From positions 12,140,276 to 12,204,275 of the forward strand of contig NC_135568.1 in assembly GCF_964340395.1 (NCBI RefSeq): 64,000 bases of DNA, given 5' to 3'. The position numbers and the translations under genes were made by a program. The notes under the pieces were generated by a model. That model did no database searches. It was not told the origin of the DNA and saw only the letters and a list, made by a program, of their open reading frames with translations. This stretch comes from Glandiceps talaboti (Eukaryota; Hemichordata; Enteropneusta; Spengelidae). How positions within the stretch are numbered: the first letter of the stretch is position 1; every line of letters starts with the position of its first letter. Positions 47,323 to 58,300 of this stretch are shown piece by piece.

Positions 47323-47601
47323 GACCACCAAAGATTCTTGAAGGACCTCAAAATCTACAAGCTGTGGTCGGCCAGAAGGTAATCATGAAATGCATATTTA
47401 AAGGAAACCCAGATCCTGAAGTGAAGTGGTTCAAGAACAAAACAGAATTGAAATATAACAGGAAAATTGCCATAGAAACTAAAAATGATACAACATGCCT
47501 TACGATCAAGAAAGTTGAAGCAGATGATGCCGGGATATATATACTAAAAGTGGAAAATGAGATGGGATCTGATAACTTCTCCATGGGACTTTCAGTTGAA
47601 G
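47323..47601 (+). CDS. Ig domain 10
   Basis: Compact phase 1-1 exon of 279 nt holding just the Ig: GPPKILEGPQNLQAVVGQK, VIMKCIFKG, VKWFKNKTEL with the core Trp, CLTIKKVEADDAGIYILKVE and FSMGLSVEG. The F-strand Cys is Leu. By position, directly before the FN3 domain, it corresponds to the Ig that precedes FN3 in vertebrate smooth-muscle MLCK. Confidence 0.93.
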
Positions 47602-48296
47602 GTAAGCATTGTTGTGTTCAATTTCTTCTTTTAGTTTGATTCCATGAAAACAACTTTAACTACACCAGCTTGATTTTTTTTTTTTTTTGTGCAACTTTAC
47701 AACAACTTTACAGCAAGGATGACACGACTGTCAGTCAACAAGGACATTTTCATATAAAGGCACACTCAGTGTAAATTACAGACTAAAATGATGTTTATAA
47801 TTCATATTTCTATGTAAATTGCAAGTAACATAAATGACACAAACTTATAAAATCACTGAGACTCGTTTTATATGAAAAATGTTCTTATTTCAAACAGTGG
47901 AGTTCCCTAAACATTACATCAATTTTCTGTCCACAAAAGGGAAAACTTACATGCCAGCCATACATTGTATTGTTGTCAAGAAACAGAATAACTTCAATTG
48001 CATTTAATAGAACAGTTCACAGCACCTGAAGTTATTCATCATCATGACAATACACATTTATAAAAAGCTTTCCACAATAGAAGACATGATGAAAGTGTTG
48101 GACCAGTATTACCCTCGGCGCATACCTATATAGGTGCAACAATCCTATATAACTTCTTCCACTCCCCGGAGAGCTTACAGTTCATTGCACTCTCTATAAG
48201 CTCAGGGATTAAATCTTTTACATGGCAACCTCTATCCTACCAGGTCCCCAATTATACAGATGGGTTGATATGTTTACTCTCTCTCTTTTTCCACAG
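47602..48296 (+). other. 695-bp intron with dispersed-repeat copy 2
   Basis: A T-rich run at about 47675-47690. The segment 48070-48275 is a truncated copy of the dispersed repeat at 44030-44375 and stops only about 20 bases before the acceptor TTTTTCCACAG of the FN3 exon, so it may overlap the branch-point region. Confidence 0.65.
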
Positions 48297-48644
48297 ACAA
48301 ACCTGACCCACCAGCTGGTAAACCTAGTGCTATAGATGTTAGCAAGACATCTCTCACACTGATGTGGTCTGGGCCATCCTATGACGGTGGTTGCATTATC
48401 ACTGGCTATCTAGTTGAAATGTGCAAGGCCAATGATAGATTCAAGAAGTGGAGTAAAGTAACAACAACCAATTGTATCTCACACACTGTGACTGGTCTAA
48501 TTCCTGAGACTGAGTACAAGTTTAGAGTTAGTGCTCAAAATGCCCATGGATGGAGTGAACCAGGAAAGGAGTCTGAGGCTATATTGACTACAGAAATTGA
48601 ACCTCAGAACGACACAGAAGTGGACGGCAGAATTGATTCTGATG
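48297..48644 (+). CDS. Fibronectin type III domain
   Basis: Phase 1-1 exon. DKPDPPAGKPSAIDVSKTSL opens an FN3 domain with the core Trp in LTLMWSGPSYDGG, GYLVEMC, the LIPETEYKFRVSAQNAHGW signature (Tyr and Asn-x-x-Gly) and SEPGKESEAI at the end. It is followed by an acidic tail toward the kinase. In vertebrate MLCK the single FN3 lies in the same place, between the last N-terminal Ig and the kinase, and starts with nearly the same residues. No FN3 for kinase 1 is visible, as that region is outside the window. Confidence 0.96.
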
Positions 48645-48989
48645 GTAGGTTTTGATTTAACATACACAAAATCTATTTTGATACAACATGTATGATGTTA
48701 ATTGTTATACAGGGACAGGCTCTTTCTATTTTTTGTGATCCTTAAGAAAAGTTATTTAATTTCATAGTGATAATTTAAATAAACCTGATGGGGTGGGTGA
48801 TGTATTACCTTTGTGTTCTTTTTATTGTTCTTTTTATTGTCAATTTGTAACTGTATATTCACATGTCACCAAAATAAACAGCTCTTACTACTAGTACTAC
48901 TTACTACTACAGGCATAACTTTTCTAGCAACTATACGGCTGAATGTAGTTTTCATTTCCAACTGTATTATCAAAATCCTGTCACTGGAA

Positions 48990-49190
48990 TGTGTGTGTGT
49001 ATGTATGTATGTGTGTGTGCGTGCGTGCGTGCATGCGTGAGTGTATGCATGCATGCATGTGTCTGTGTGTGTGTGTGTGTGGATGTGTATGTGTGTGTGT
49101 GTGAGTGTTTGTATGTGTATGTATGTATGCGTGTGTCTGTGTGTGTATGTGCGTGTGCGTGTGCGTGTGTATGAGTGAGTGAGTGTGTAT

Positions 49191-49227
<37 letters not shown>

Positions 49228-49252
49228 AGTGTGTGTGTATGCATGCGTGTGG
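48990..49252. repeat. GT/TATG/CGTG microsatellite
   Basis: A long imperfect (GT)n with GTAT, GCGT and GAGT variants, alternating purine-pyrimidine and potentially Z-forming. It lies in the short intron between the FN3 and linker exons and produces several spurious His/Thr or Val/Cys frames. Confidence 0.96.
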
Positions 49253-49317
49253 TAGGCATACATGTATGCGTGGTAAAAGCAGGACTAAAACCAAATCTAA
49301 TACACTAAAACTAATAC

Positions 49318-49385
49318 TTTCTATAACTTAGGGAGTCATAATTTTACAATTTTCTATAACTTAGGGAGTCATAATTTTACAATTT
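49318..49385. repeat. 31-bp direct duplication next to an acceptor
   Basis: TTTCTATAACTTAGGGAGTC-ATAATTTTACAA occurs twice in a row just before the TTTCTTTCAG acceptor of the exon at 49399. Confidence 0.8.
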
Positions 49386-49398
49386 GTGTTTCTTTCAG

Positions 49399-49489
49399 AG
49401 GAAGAACTGGCATTTAAACCAAGGATTGTAAAAGTAGACGCCCAAAGAAAAGTGAAAGAATTTTATGACATGAAGGAAGAAGTTGGAAA
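49399..49489 (+). CDS. Linker and start of kinase 2
   Basis: Phase 1-2 exon encoding EELAFKPRIVKVDAQRKVKE and FYDMKEEVGK, the beta-1 strand and first Gly of the ATP loop. The FYD-x-x-E-E-x-G pattern is that of smooth-muscle MLCK. The last codon is split (AA|G) and completed by the exon at 50108. Acceptor TTCTTTCAG, donor GTAAGC. Confidence 0.93.
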
Positions 49490-50107
49490 GTAAGCAATAT
49501 CTTTATATTATCTTTATTTATAGTAACAGGAGGAGGAACGGAGGGGTAAATTCTATATATTGAACCATAATTTTGTCATGGAACCTGGCAAAAAATAAAC
49601 TTGGGGAACAAAGACAGATTTTGCAATTCACTATCCTTATGAAACAAATATTAATTTCATAGCTAAAAGAACATCATACAGTGACTAACTCATTGATTTG
49701 AAAATTTCATATTTTGAAACATCACCATGCATAAATGTGAACGGGAAACTTTCCAGAAAGCGACTGATGTATGTTCATAGCCATCTCTTGTCTTTTTTAA
49801 TAGTCAGTTTATTTCCAAATCACTCCCTCTATATACAAAAGCAAACTTTTAAAACATATGCATAATTTTTGCAATTTATTGAGTAACAAACTCAGACTTG
49901 GTCAATGTTGTTTCACTTTTTTTCAAGGAGAAAAACACAGTACAGCTGTTTTAGTAATCAAAAATCTACAATAAATACAAAAAATATTGTTAGTTGTCTG
50001 ATCAAAATTTATACTGAAGCAGCAGCTACTGCAGGTTTTAAATGACTCCAACTGTAAGCTTTCTCGTTTCAAGTATTTTGAAGAATTGTTGTATCATTTT
50101 TTTTCAG
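49490..50107 (+). other. 618-bp intron, nothing recognisable
   Basis: Phase-2 intron ending in a long T-run and TTTTTTTCAG. Confidence 0.7.
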
Positions 50108-50308
50108 GGGTAAATTTGGTACAGTGTACAGATGTATTGAGAAGGATACAGGCAAGACATGGGCTGCTAAGTTTATCAAGACAAGGGGAGCTGAAAAAGA
50201 AGCTGTTCGGAAAGAAATTGCAGTGATGAATGAATTACAACATCCTAAGTTATTACAATGTGCCGATGCTTTTGAATCTCCTACTGAGATGGTCATGATT
50301 CTTGAATT
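50108..50308 (+). CDS. Kinase 2, small-lobe exon
   Basis: Completes the glycine-rich loop (G-K-G-K-F-G-T-V), then YRCIEKDTGKTWAAKFIKTR with the ATP-binding Lys in AAK, the helix C Glu in AVRKEIAVMNEL, HPKLLQCADAFESP and MVMILE, followed by a split Phe codon (TT|T). The exon leaves in phase 2 at GAATT|GTAAGT and joins the exon at 51225. All key small-lobe residues are present, so kinase 2 is predicted catalytically competent. Confidence 0.96.
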
Positions 50309-51224
50309 GTAAGTATTTTTGTCAAACTATAAGTTAAAAATTATACAATTTTCTGAAAAAATATGAACATTTGTTGGAATTCTGGGCATAAATATTATAC
50401 ATTTTGTTAAAGAATGAAATTTGCTCATAATTATAGGCAAAAATAAGAATTTTTACCAAAAACAGAAATTTTGTCACAATTCAGGGCAAAAGAATAGAAA
50501 TGTATGAAAAGAAATGAATGTTTTGAAGTTTTTGTAGGTTACATGATATTTACATGACAGACTGCCATTTTTCACATTTCACTTGTCTCTCATCACTGAA
50601 GCTAAGCTTCAAGTCCTAATCTGGGTTTGATTAAATTTACCATGATGCAAGTAAGAAGAATGTCGTTCAGTTTGATGCTGTATTAGTATCTATATTGTTG
50701 ATGTACAGACATGAATACTTGTTGTTGCATACATAGGTTTATAATACACAAGTTCTCTTCTTCTACGTGTGATTGAGAAACAGACATATTTTGCACAAAT
50801 CACTTGTCCTTTTTCAGTGTCTAACTGGATCTGACAGAATGATCCAAATTGTTTGAAACATGTCTGTTTCTCAATCAAAACTAGAAGAAGAGAACATGTG
50901 TGTGAATCTTAGTGCTTCACTGATAAACATACATATAGTGTTATAGGTTTTATAAGGTCAAATATTCTATCCAAATAATGCAGGTTTTTCTCAGGAACTC
51001 CAGTTTCCTCCTGTATTAACACGTCTATAGTTTGTTTAATATGTGTGGTTTTCCTGAGAGATGTCAAAGTTTAAGAAACTTGAGAGAGAGAGAAAAATGT
51101 TAAATTCGAGTTTCCTCCTGCATTAACACCCCTATAGTTTGTCACCTGTATGGTCTCCTTGAGAGACATAAAATTTAAGAAAATTTATTTTAACACATCG
51201 TGCCTTTCTTTGCTTTATTTGCAG
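50309..51224 (+). other. 916-bp intron with a hairpin
   Basis: Contains the inverted repeat at 50751-50895 and a ~115-bp diverged duplication around 50980-51140 (GTTTCCTCCTGTATTAACAC, TATAGTTTGT, GAGAGA). Confidence 0.65.
50751..50895. repeat. ~40-bp inverted repeat, 65-bp loop
   Basis: GTTCTCTTCTTCTACGTGTGATTGAGAAACAGACATATTT at 50751-50790 pairs imperfectly (about 35 of 40) with its inverted copy at about 50856-50895. It could be a short foldback element or form a hairpin in the pre-mRNA. Confidence 0.75.
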
Positions 51225-51719
51225 TATTGCTGGAGGAGAATTATTCGAGCGAGTCATTGATGATGAATTTGAGCTAACAGAGAAAGAAGTGATCATCTTT
51301 ATGAGGCAGATTTGTGAGGGTGTAAATCACATGCACAAACAAGGCATCCTTCATCTTGATTTGAAACCAGAAAACATTCTATGTGCCAGCAAAAAGAGTA
51401 ACAAAATCAAACTGATAGACTTTGGTTTGGCTCGCAAGTATGATCCTAAGGAAAATCTGAAAGAGATGGTAGGAACACCGGAATTTGTTGCTCCTGAAGT
51501 CATCAACTTTGAAGCACTAAGTCTGGCAACAGACATGTGGAGTGTTGGTGTAATCTGTTATGTTTTGTTGAGTGGCCTGTCTCCATTCATGGGAGACAAC
51601 GATGCTGAAACACTGACCAATGTGACAATAGCAGAATGGGACTTTGAAGACGAAGCATTTGATGAAATCTCAGATGATGCTAAGGATTTTATTGAGAAGT
51701 TACTCATCAAAGGAAAAGA
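51225..51719 (+). CDS. Kinase 2, large-lobe exon
   Basis: Same length (495 nt), phases and motif order as the kinase 1 exon at 1383-1877: IAGGELFERVIDDEFELTEK, ILHLDLKPENIL (catalytic loop), KLIDFGLARKYDP (DFG), GTPEFVAPEV and DMWSVGVICYVLLSGLSPF. The tract 51361-51695 differs from 1519-1853 at a single silent site (51576 C versus 1734 T), although the first 135 and last 24 bases of the exon and the introns differ freely. The donor is AAAGA|GTAAGT. Confidence 0.97.
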
Positions 51720-52768
51720 GTAAGTTCAGAATTTTATCAGCTACATTTTACAAGTACAATATTTATGCAAGTTTGTTAACTACTTTTACAAAGTAATATA
51801 ATTGTAAAGGTTTACCAGAAGTTTGACCAAATCTTTTCTTTGCTTGTGGAATTTATCAATATATTGAAAAGTTACATGTATATAAAAAAAAATATTTTCA
51901 AAAAAAGTTCATATTTAATTGTTTTGGTAGAATTTACAAGTACAACTTGTACTGCAAGTTTGTTGACTAATTAAGCAATTTACAAATTAAAGATTTATCA
52001 AAACTTTTCTCTGCTTGTGGAATTATCAAAATATTGAGAACTTACATATAAAAAGAAATTTTAAAAAAGAGTTGACTTTTAAGCTTTTTTTGACAAGTAC
52101 AAGTTCCTCATATTGCTAATTTGTTACATAGAATAATGAAAGCTTAGCTATACAAACGTTCAGCCTATGGTCACAAATTTAACTTTTATTTGGACCAAGA
52201 ACTACTATTAGCTCACCAAAGAAAATTATGGATACCTCACTGGTGAAAGGTTTGGTGAGTTACTAGTTATTCTTGGTGCAAAATTGAAGTTAAATTTATG
52301 AACTCGTCTGTTATCTTCTTTAGCAACACATATTTGCATATCGTTGTACAAATTTGACCAAAACTTTTCATTCCTAACATGTTGGAAATTTAACAAAATA
52401 TATGACGGCATGAGGTACATACGTAAATGATAAAGTTTTACAACAAACATTTAGTAATATTTTAGCAGTCTGAATTCAAACAGCTATAATTATATGCACA
52501 TCAGTCCCATTACAGATATACCATTCATATATGTACTGCAGCGCATTACTAAAAACATTATTGCATACCTGTATGCCATGGGCACTCATATCTTCTACTA
52601 TTTGATATGTACCGAAAAACACATTTTGTATTTTATTATTACAAATTTGATGTGTTCAAAAAATATGCATATTATTAACACAATCTCACCATGATTCAGG
52701 GGGCCCCCAGGGAAAATTGGCCTCGGCCAACTGGGTTACCCTCTTTAATTTAAGTTTATCATTAATTA

Positions 52769-52834
<66 letters not shown>

Positions 52835-53096
52835 GATGCATGAGTGCAAGTATTGGTACTCGAGGTATTTGCACTCCAGCTTGCAATGTTTTCTGCCACA
52901 TTTTCACTTGCTTTGTCAGGTGCAAAGAATATTGCAGCATTTGTGCTAATACCAAGAATTTACCATATTGGTACTCACACATCATGTGGTTCTGTCATAT
53001 ATATATATTACAACATAGAAGATTGTCAGATAGATTTGGCAAAGAAACTGTAAATAAAAATAACAAGAATGATAATAAGGAGTTCATTTCTCACAG
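51720..53096 (+). other. 1.4-kb intron
   Basis: The first part (about 51730-52130) holds about three diverged copies of a segment with TTTACAAGTACAA, GCAAGTTTGTTNACTA and TTTTCTTTGCTTGTGGAATTATCAA. A (TGAT)n microsatellite lies at 52765-52833 and an (AT)n run near 52999. No further exon. Confidence 0.65.
52765..52833. repeat. TGAT microsatellite
   Basis: About 16 tandem TGAT/GATT units. Confidence 0.95.
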
Positions 53097-53220
53097 GGAA
53101 CGTAACACAGTTGAGCAATGCTTCAACCACAAATGGTTACTCAAAGACACAAAGACCATGAAAGCTGCCAAGATTTCTACAGCCAAACTTAAGAAATGGG
53201 TAGCAAGGAGAAGATGGCAG
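53097..53220 (+). CDS. Kinase 2, end of C-lobe and autoinhibitory segment
   Basis: Phase 2-0 exon of 124 nt, the paralogue of 6923-7046 with equal length. ERNTVEQCFNHKWLLKDTKT closes the kinase fold, and MKAAKISTAKLKKWVARRRWQ is the autoinhibitory region and start of the calmodulin helix. Unlike in the first copy, there are no duplicated exon starts upstream. Donor TGGCAG|GTATGT. Confidence 0.94.
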
Positions 53221-53986
53221 GTATGTCCTAGAAGGTCGCTACCACCTTTGCCCTCTCTGTGCTAGTTTCAGAGTGTCAACGTTTAGCGCCCTCTATCAGC
53301 TGCTTGCTATAACACCATGTGATAGGCATTTACGAAAAATTTGCACAGCATTATGGACTCAACTTAACTTTTGGGATTAAGCTTTCAAGCGCTTAGTTCT
53401 AAAGTTTTAAGCTCTAGCGCCCTCTATCAGCTATTTGTTATTACACCATGTGAGGGGACTATGGTAAAGGGCATTTTTAAATATTTTCAGAAATTTTGGT
53501 ACTTTGTGTTCTAACATAATCTTTGGGAAGTAAGGCTCAAGAAATAAAGTTCTGAGTAAAGTGTGAAGTGTTTGAATGGAGGACTGGGTATTTGAGGCTG
53601 GTATTGGCATTTTCATGAAAACGTTGTTTGGTGTTCTGGAATAATAATTGTTTAAAATAATACCACTGTGAACCATTCATTTCTAACCCAAATATAAATA
53701 ATAAGTGTGATATCAGAAGGATATGCAAATATACCCAAGACTTTTGCATAATTCATCATTTTTACCATTGCATTTTCATTTTATCCATGCAATTACAGCA
53801 CTTTTGCAGTTTTAATCATGTGACCAGGTCAGCTCATTTACATTTTTGTCATATGCCTTCAGCATATTTGCATCATGTGATGAGTCATGTGATGTCAGCT
53901 CATTTGCATTTTGATCATGTGACTTCAGACCCATGCCTTCACAAACTCTAACGCTTCTTTCAACTTTTCCTGGTCTTTTTCTTCAG
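53221..53986 (+). other. 766-bp intron upstream of the terminal exon
   Basis: Contains a short direct repeat (AGCGCCCTCTATCAGCTRYTTGYTATNACACCATGTGA, about 53286-53325 and 53415-53455) and clustered TCATTTGCAT / TCATGTGA motifs at about 53810-53930; TTTGCAT is octamer-like. In vertebrates the telokin promoter lies in the corresponding intron. I find no CArG box (CC-W6-GG) here, so a promoter is not shown. Confidence 0.6.
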
Positions 53987-54679
53987 AAAACTGCCAATGC
54001 AGTACGAGCCATCGGAAGAATGGCTTCCCTGAAAATGTTCAGTAGTTTGAGTAGGTCCCAGTCAGGAGACAAACCTGCCACACCATTTTCAAATTTACTG
54101 AAAGCAAAGAGAGAAGAAGAAGCAAAGAAACAGAGTTCTGGGAAGGAGGAAGAAGAAGTCGACATTGATTTAAATGATCCTGAAGTTGCAAAGGCAGCCT
54201 CAAAGATTCAGGGGGTTTTCCGTAGAACTCGACAGCCAAAAGTCGAGGCCGGAAAAGCAACACAAAATGCAGATCAGCCAAAGAGAGGGCTTCTGACACG
54301 AGACAAGTCAATACAAAGTGATCCCGATGAGGAGAATGGCGCCACCAGGGTCAAAACTAAGAAAAGTTCTCCTCCTAAACTTGAAAAGAGAATTAGGGAT
54401 TGTCCAGTAATGGTAGGGGATGTAGGCAGGTTTGATTGTAAAGTTTCAGGGGTTCCAGAACCAGATATATTCTGGTATCAAGATGGCATTGAAATCAAAG
54501 ACGGCAAAAAGTTTGAAATGGACTTTGAAGACAATGGTACATGCTCCCTGATTGTCACAGATGTGACGGTTGATGATGATGCAGAGTACACAGTGAAAGC
54601 AGTTAACAGTGCAGGAGAAATCTCTTGTACCGCTGAACTTATAGTTGAAGGAGATGAGAGTGATGAAGAAGGTGACTGA
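53987..54679 (+). CDS. Terminal exon: calmodulin-binding helix, IQ-like segment, telokin-type Ig, acidic tail, stop
   Basis: Phase-0 entry with KTANAVRAIGRMASL completing the calmodulin helix. It has the same layout as 13505-14102: Ser-rich linker, basic/acidic stretch, AASKIQGVFRRTRQ (54194-54235), a longer linker (about 55 residues), then an I-set Ig with GRFDCKVSG, DIFWYQDGIEI with the core Trp, and DDDAEYTVKAVNSAG, where the F-strand Cys is Val. The protein ends VEGDESDEEGD and TGA at 54677-54679, an acidic tail like that of telokin/smooth-muscle MLCK, which in the family helps bind myosin. A Met at 54020 sits where telokin starts in vertebrates. Confidence 0.95.
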   Translation, partial: KTANAVRAIGRMASLKMFSSLSRSQSGDKPATPFSNLLKAKREEEAKKQSSGKEEEEVDIDLNDPEVAKAASKIQGVFRRTRQPKVEAGKATQNADQPKRGLLTRDKSIQSDPDEENGATRVKTKKSSPPKLEKRIRDCPVMVGDVGRFDCKVSGVPEPDIFWYQDGIEIKDGKKFEMDFEDNGTCSLIVTDVTVDDDAEYTVKAVNSAGEISCTAELIVEGDESDEEGD

Positions 54680-55320
54680 ACCAAGACTTATACCTCACTT
54701 TTTAGGAAACCTGTTTTGAGTCCAGACACTTTATAAGAACACCTTTACCAGTCAAAACACAGCTTATAAGAAACCCTTTACCAGTCCAACACACTTTAGG
54801 AAAAGACCTGTACCAGTCAAAACAATTTTATAACTCTCGGCCAGCCCAGACACACTTTAGAAAAAAACCTGTAGCAATCAAAACACATATGATAAACCCA
54901 TTTTGAGTCCATGCAGACACACTTTATAACAAAACCATAACCAGTTCAAATACACTTTAAAAGAAACCCTATATTGTCCAATTACAAGTCAAACTAAAAA
55001 TCTCATGTTCACGATGTGAAATATTTTACCAGTCCAATAATTCCATTGTAAAGCTAAACAAACATCACTTTACACTTTACGAAATTCTTAGAAACACATG
55101 GAAATAACTCTATATCTTAATTAACAGTCCTACAATTCCATCCAACTATTAAAAAATGATCTCAATTTTAGACTCTTTAGAATCTTCTACTTCAGGCTTA
55201 GAATTCTATGCAACTCTCAACAGAGCTTACTTTTTCTATTATTCCATCTCAGCAGACTTGACTTTTCCGCTCCAAGTCTGAAATCATCTGCTAGTCCCAT
55301 ACACCCATCCTCAAATAAAT
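54680..55320 (+). other. Probable 3' UTR with short tandem repeats
   Basis: Directly after the stop, about seven diverged copies of a ~35-45-bp unit (TTTATAAGAAACCNTTTACCAGTCAAAACACAC) run to about 55000. The first AATAAA after the stop is at 55314-55319, a candidate polyadenylation signal; no downstream GT-rich element is obvious, so the true end is uncertain. Confidence 0.5.
55314..55319 (+). promoter_or_regulatory. Candidate polyadenylation signal
   Basis: AATAAA 635 bases after the stop codon, the first canonical hexamer on the sense strand. Further AATAAA hexamers occur downstream, for example near 57890. Confidence 0.35.
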
Positions 55321-58300
55321 CTTTTCTTAGTTCCATCCCCACAGCAAATCAAAGTAAATATCATTTTCATATTCCAAACTGGCTCGCATCTGAAATCATG
55401 AACCGTCATTATCACCAAGTCTCAGTTTCATTACATCACAGGTAATTATATTTTATATAGCGCCCTTCTATCATTGATGCTAATTACATCACTTAGAAAT
55501 ACCACTAGATGGCGCTAATTTGTAGATAGGTCCATTATACTTGTAAATTTACCTAAATGACAAGGAATCTATTATTTTGCAATTTAATATGTGTATACAG
55601 ATAAAAGCAGTTTTACAGTGCTTGTGTTGGTTCTTGCATGGTTTTTAATAATCAAAAGAGAAATTGCATATTTCCGGAGTACAACTGTATGTAGTACAGT
55701 ATTTAGAGTTAGAGACAACATGAAAACAGTTGCTAGACAAAAAAATAGTTGTAATTATTTAGCCATAGTTTCTATTATATGCTAACTCATTGAACAAAGG
55801 CATAAGATATATAGTGTGCTAACATACTCAGCAAAAAGTTTTTTTAATGTAAAAAGTGAATTTCAAGACATATATTTTCTGTGGTTTGTTGTTGTTTTTG
55901 TTGGTGTTTTTTTAAAACCAAATTTAATCTACATATTATTACTAGCGATGAGGATGGTGAGTCCGGTGTAACCAATAGTGTGTATAATACAAATAACACT
56001 CAGGATTATTATTCACTCAGTTGATTTCCCAAGTATCCTTAAAAACGATAGCAAATGCCTGAAGTTTTTGAATAACTGATCTCTCTGTTTGAGAAGAGAA
56101 GTAGGAATGAACTCAAGGCATGTAGAGAGCAAAAGCATTCACATCTATAGTATGATCTATTATCCTAAAGTTAAATTCATTCACCAAGTCGGTAAAACAT
56201 AGTATTATTTCTTGTACCACAATCAATGGTTCTAGTTACTTACTAGTAATGTTTCACCTGTTGTTTTATCAAACTCTCCGTTTACTGGTTAACTACATTT
56301 AATTTCATATTTAATAATTTGGACAAACATGCTCAGAGGAATGGACTTTTCCATCAAACATCTGCTTGTTTGTAATAATTTATTTTGACCATGACATCTG
56401 TTTGAGTATTAAAGGGGTACAAACCCAGGTTATATGTTTTGGGGCGCAATCATTGCTACGTATTTAAAAGGTACTTGAAGTATTCTACTCACTGCAGCAT
56501 ACTGAACCACCACTTGGCATTGACTGAAGTCAACCTAGTATAAAGATATAACTCCAAACAAACCGATGACGTAATTTATCATGCTTATCAAAACATATTG
56601 CAAAGATTTCCCCTATACAATTAACTGTTCTAAAAATATGAGTGTAATGACATAGAAGGTATGCATGGACATTAATATACTAGAATAGTTTAATCTAGGT
56701 TCTATGGAAGTATTTTCACTGGAGTAAAGTAATTACAAACTCAGTTTGTGCCACTTTAAAACAGCAGTCCTACTAGAATGTATAAACATTAGTTAGTCTC
56801 TGACTAGTGTCATTACCTACTGACCAGTTTTCAAATACAAGTATAAACCAATAGAAGTGTTACTTGGATTTTGATAGGTATTGAATTGAAGTAATCTGTA
56901 AGGTATGCTGCAACAGGGCGCCCTCACACATCAGTGAGGGTAGAACGACACAATGTATCTTACAGCCTAGAATTGAAGGTGAATTTTATAATTACTATGT
57001 AATATATTAGACATTGTGAATTTGAAAAGTTTGTTTTCATCAAAATAGCAACTCTTAAACATTTTAATAATTTTGCAACCTAACATCTCAGAATGTTCCT
57101 TTTTTTATTTTGATTATATTAATTAGTAATGATCCTCATTTTCAAAATCTAAATATTGATGTGATGATAAAACATAAAATAAATGCCACACATTAAGTGA
57201 CTACAATAACACAACACACCACATATGGATTCATCGCTTTACAGCCATTTTCAATGAAGTTTTGTATTAGGGATGTAGACATGGGCCGACAACTGGCAAA
57301 AACAATCGGCTACTCTCTAATATTTCACCAGCTACTTTTTAGGAGAATTTGTTTAAAAATTCTTTGATTCAACCAGTATATTTCCATTGATGGGGAGATT
57401 CATTGGTCTCATTCATAAATATTACCACCAACTTTTCATATTTGAACAGTTACTTTTAACCTTAGCTACATCTCTGTGTGTGATAACACCCCTGATTAAA
57501 GGGACATGGGACATATCTGAACAGTTTTGCATACATGAAAGTCAACAAAATTCATTGACATAAACTTTTTAAAACAGAAAATACACTATCCACCACCCAT
57601 ACTGACACTCACTGGTGGTCAAAAAGCATCTTCTGAACATCGCCCCCAGTGACCAATCTGCTTAATCTTTTGTCTTTATGGTAATTTGAATAAGGTTTAT
57701 TAAAAAAGATTTAATGGAAAATGAAAACGATATAATGTAGTTTTGATTCGAAAGATTTTAGTTAAATATAATAGTAATTTATTTAACACTGTAACAGAAA
57801 AGCGTTTTAGTATGTTTGTTATAGTCTTAGTTTTTACCAGTTTAAAAACTGTTGATAACTTTGATGTAGTAATATTAGTTGGACCACAAAATAAAGGTGA
57901 AGGCAATATTATTTATTCATACAAAGACTTCTGGGTTTTTATCACTTGGTGAAAGAAATGCTTGATTGTAAAAAGTACAATGTAGAGCTTCTGTGAATAG
58001 TGATGTTGTTGGAAGAAAAATCTGCCTTAGTTCTGTGAGTTTGTTACTTGGAGATCTCCATATGTGTACGTACACATGTAAAATCTGCCTTAGTTTCGTG
58101 AATGTGTTACTGGTATCTCCACATGTGTAGGTAAAATCTGCCTTAGTTTCATCATGAGTTTATCCACCAAATTACAAGATTTTTGTCACACCAGATGACA
58201 TTTTGTTTCTTCAATTGTATGGTTAATGATATATAATTATAATATATACAATGACACTGTGAATGATACAAATACATCTTCTGTATTTGGGGTTTATAAA

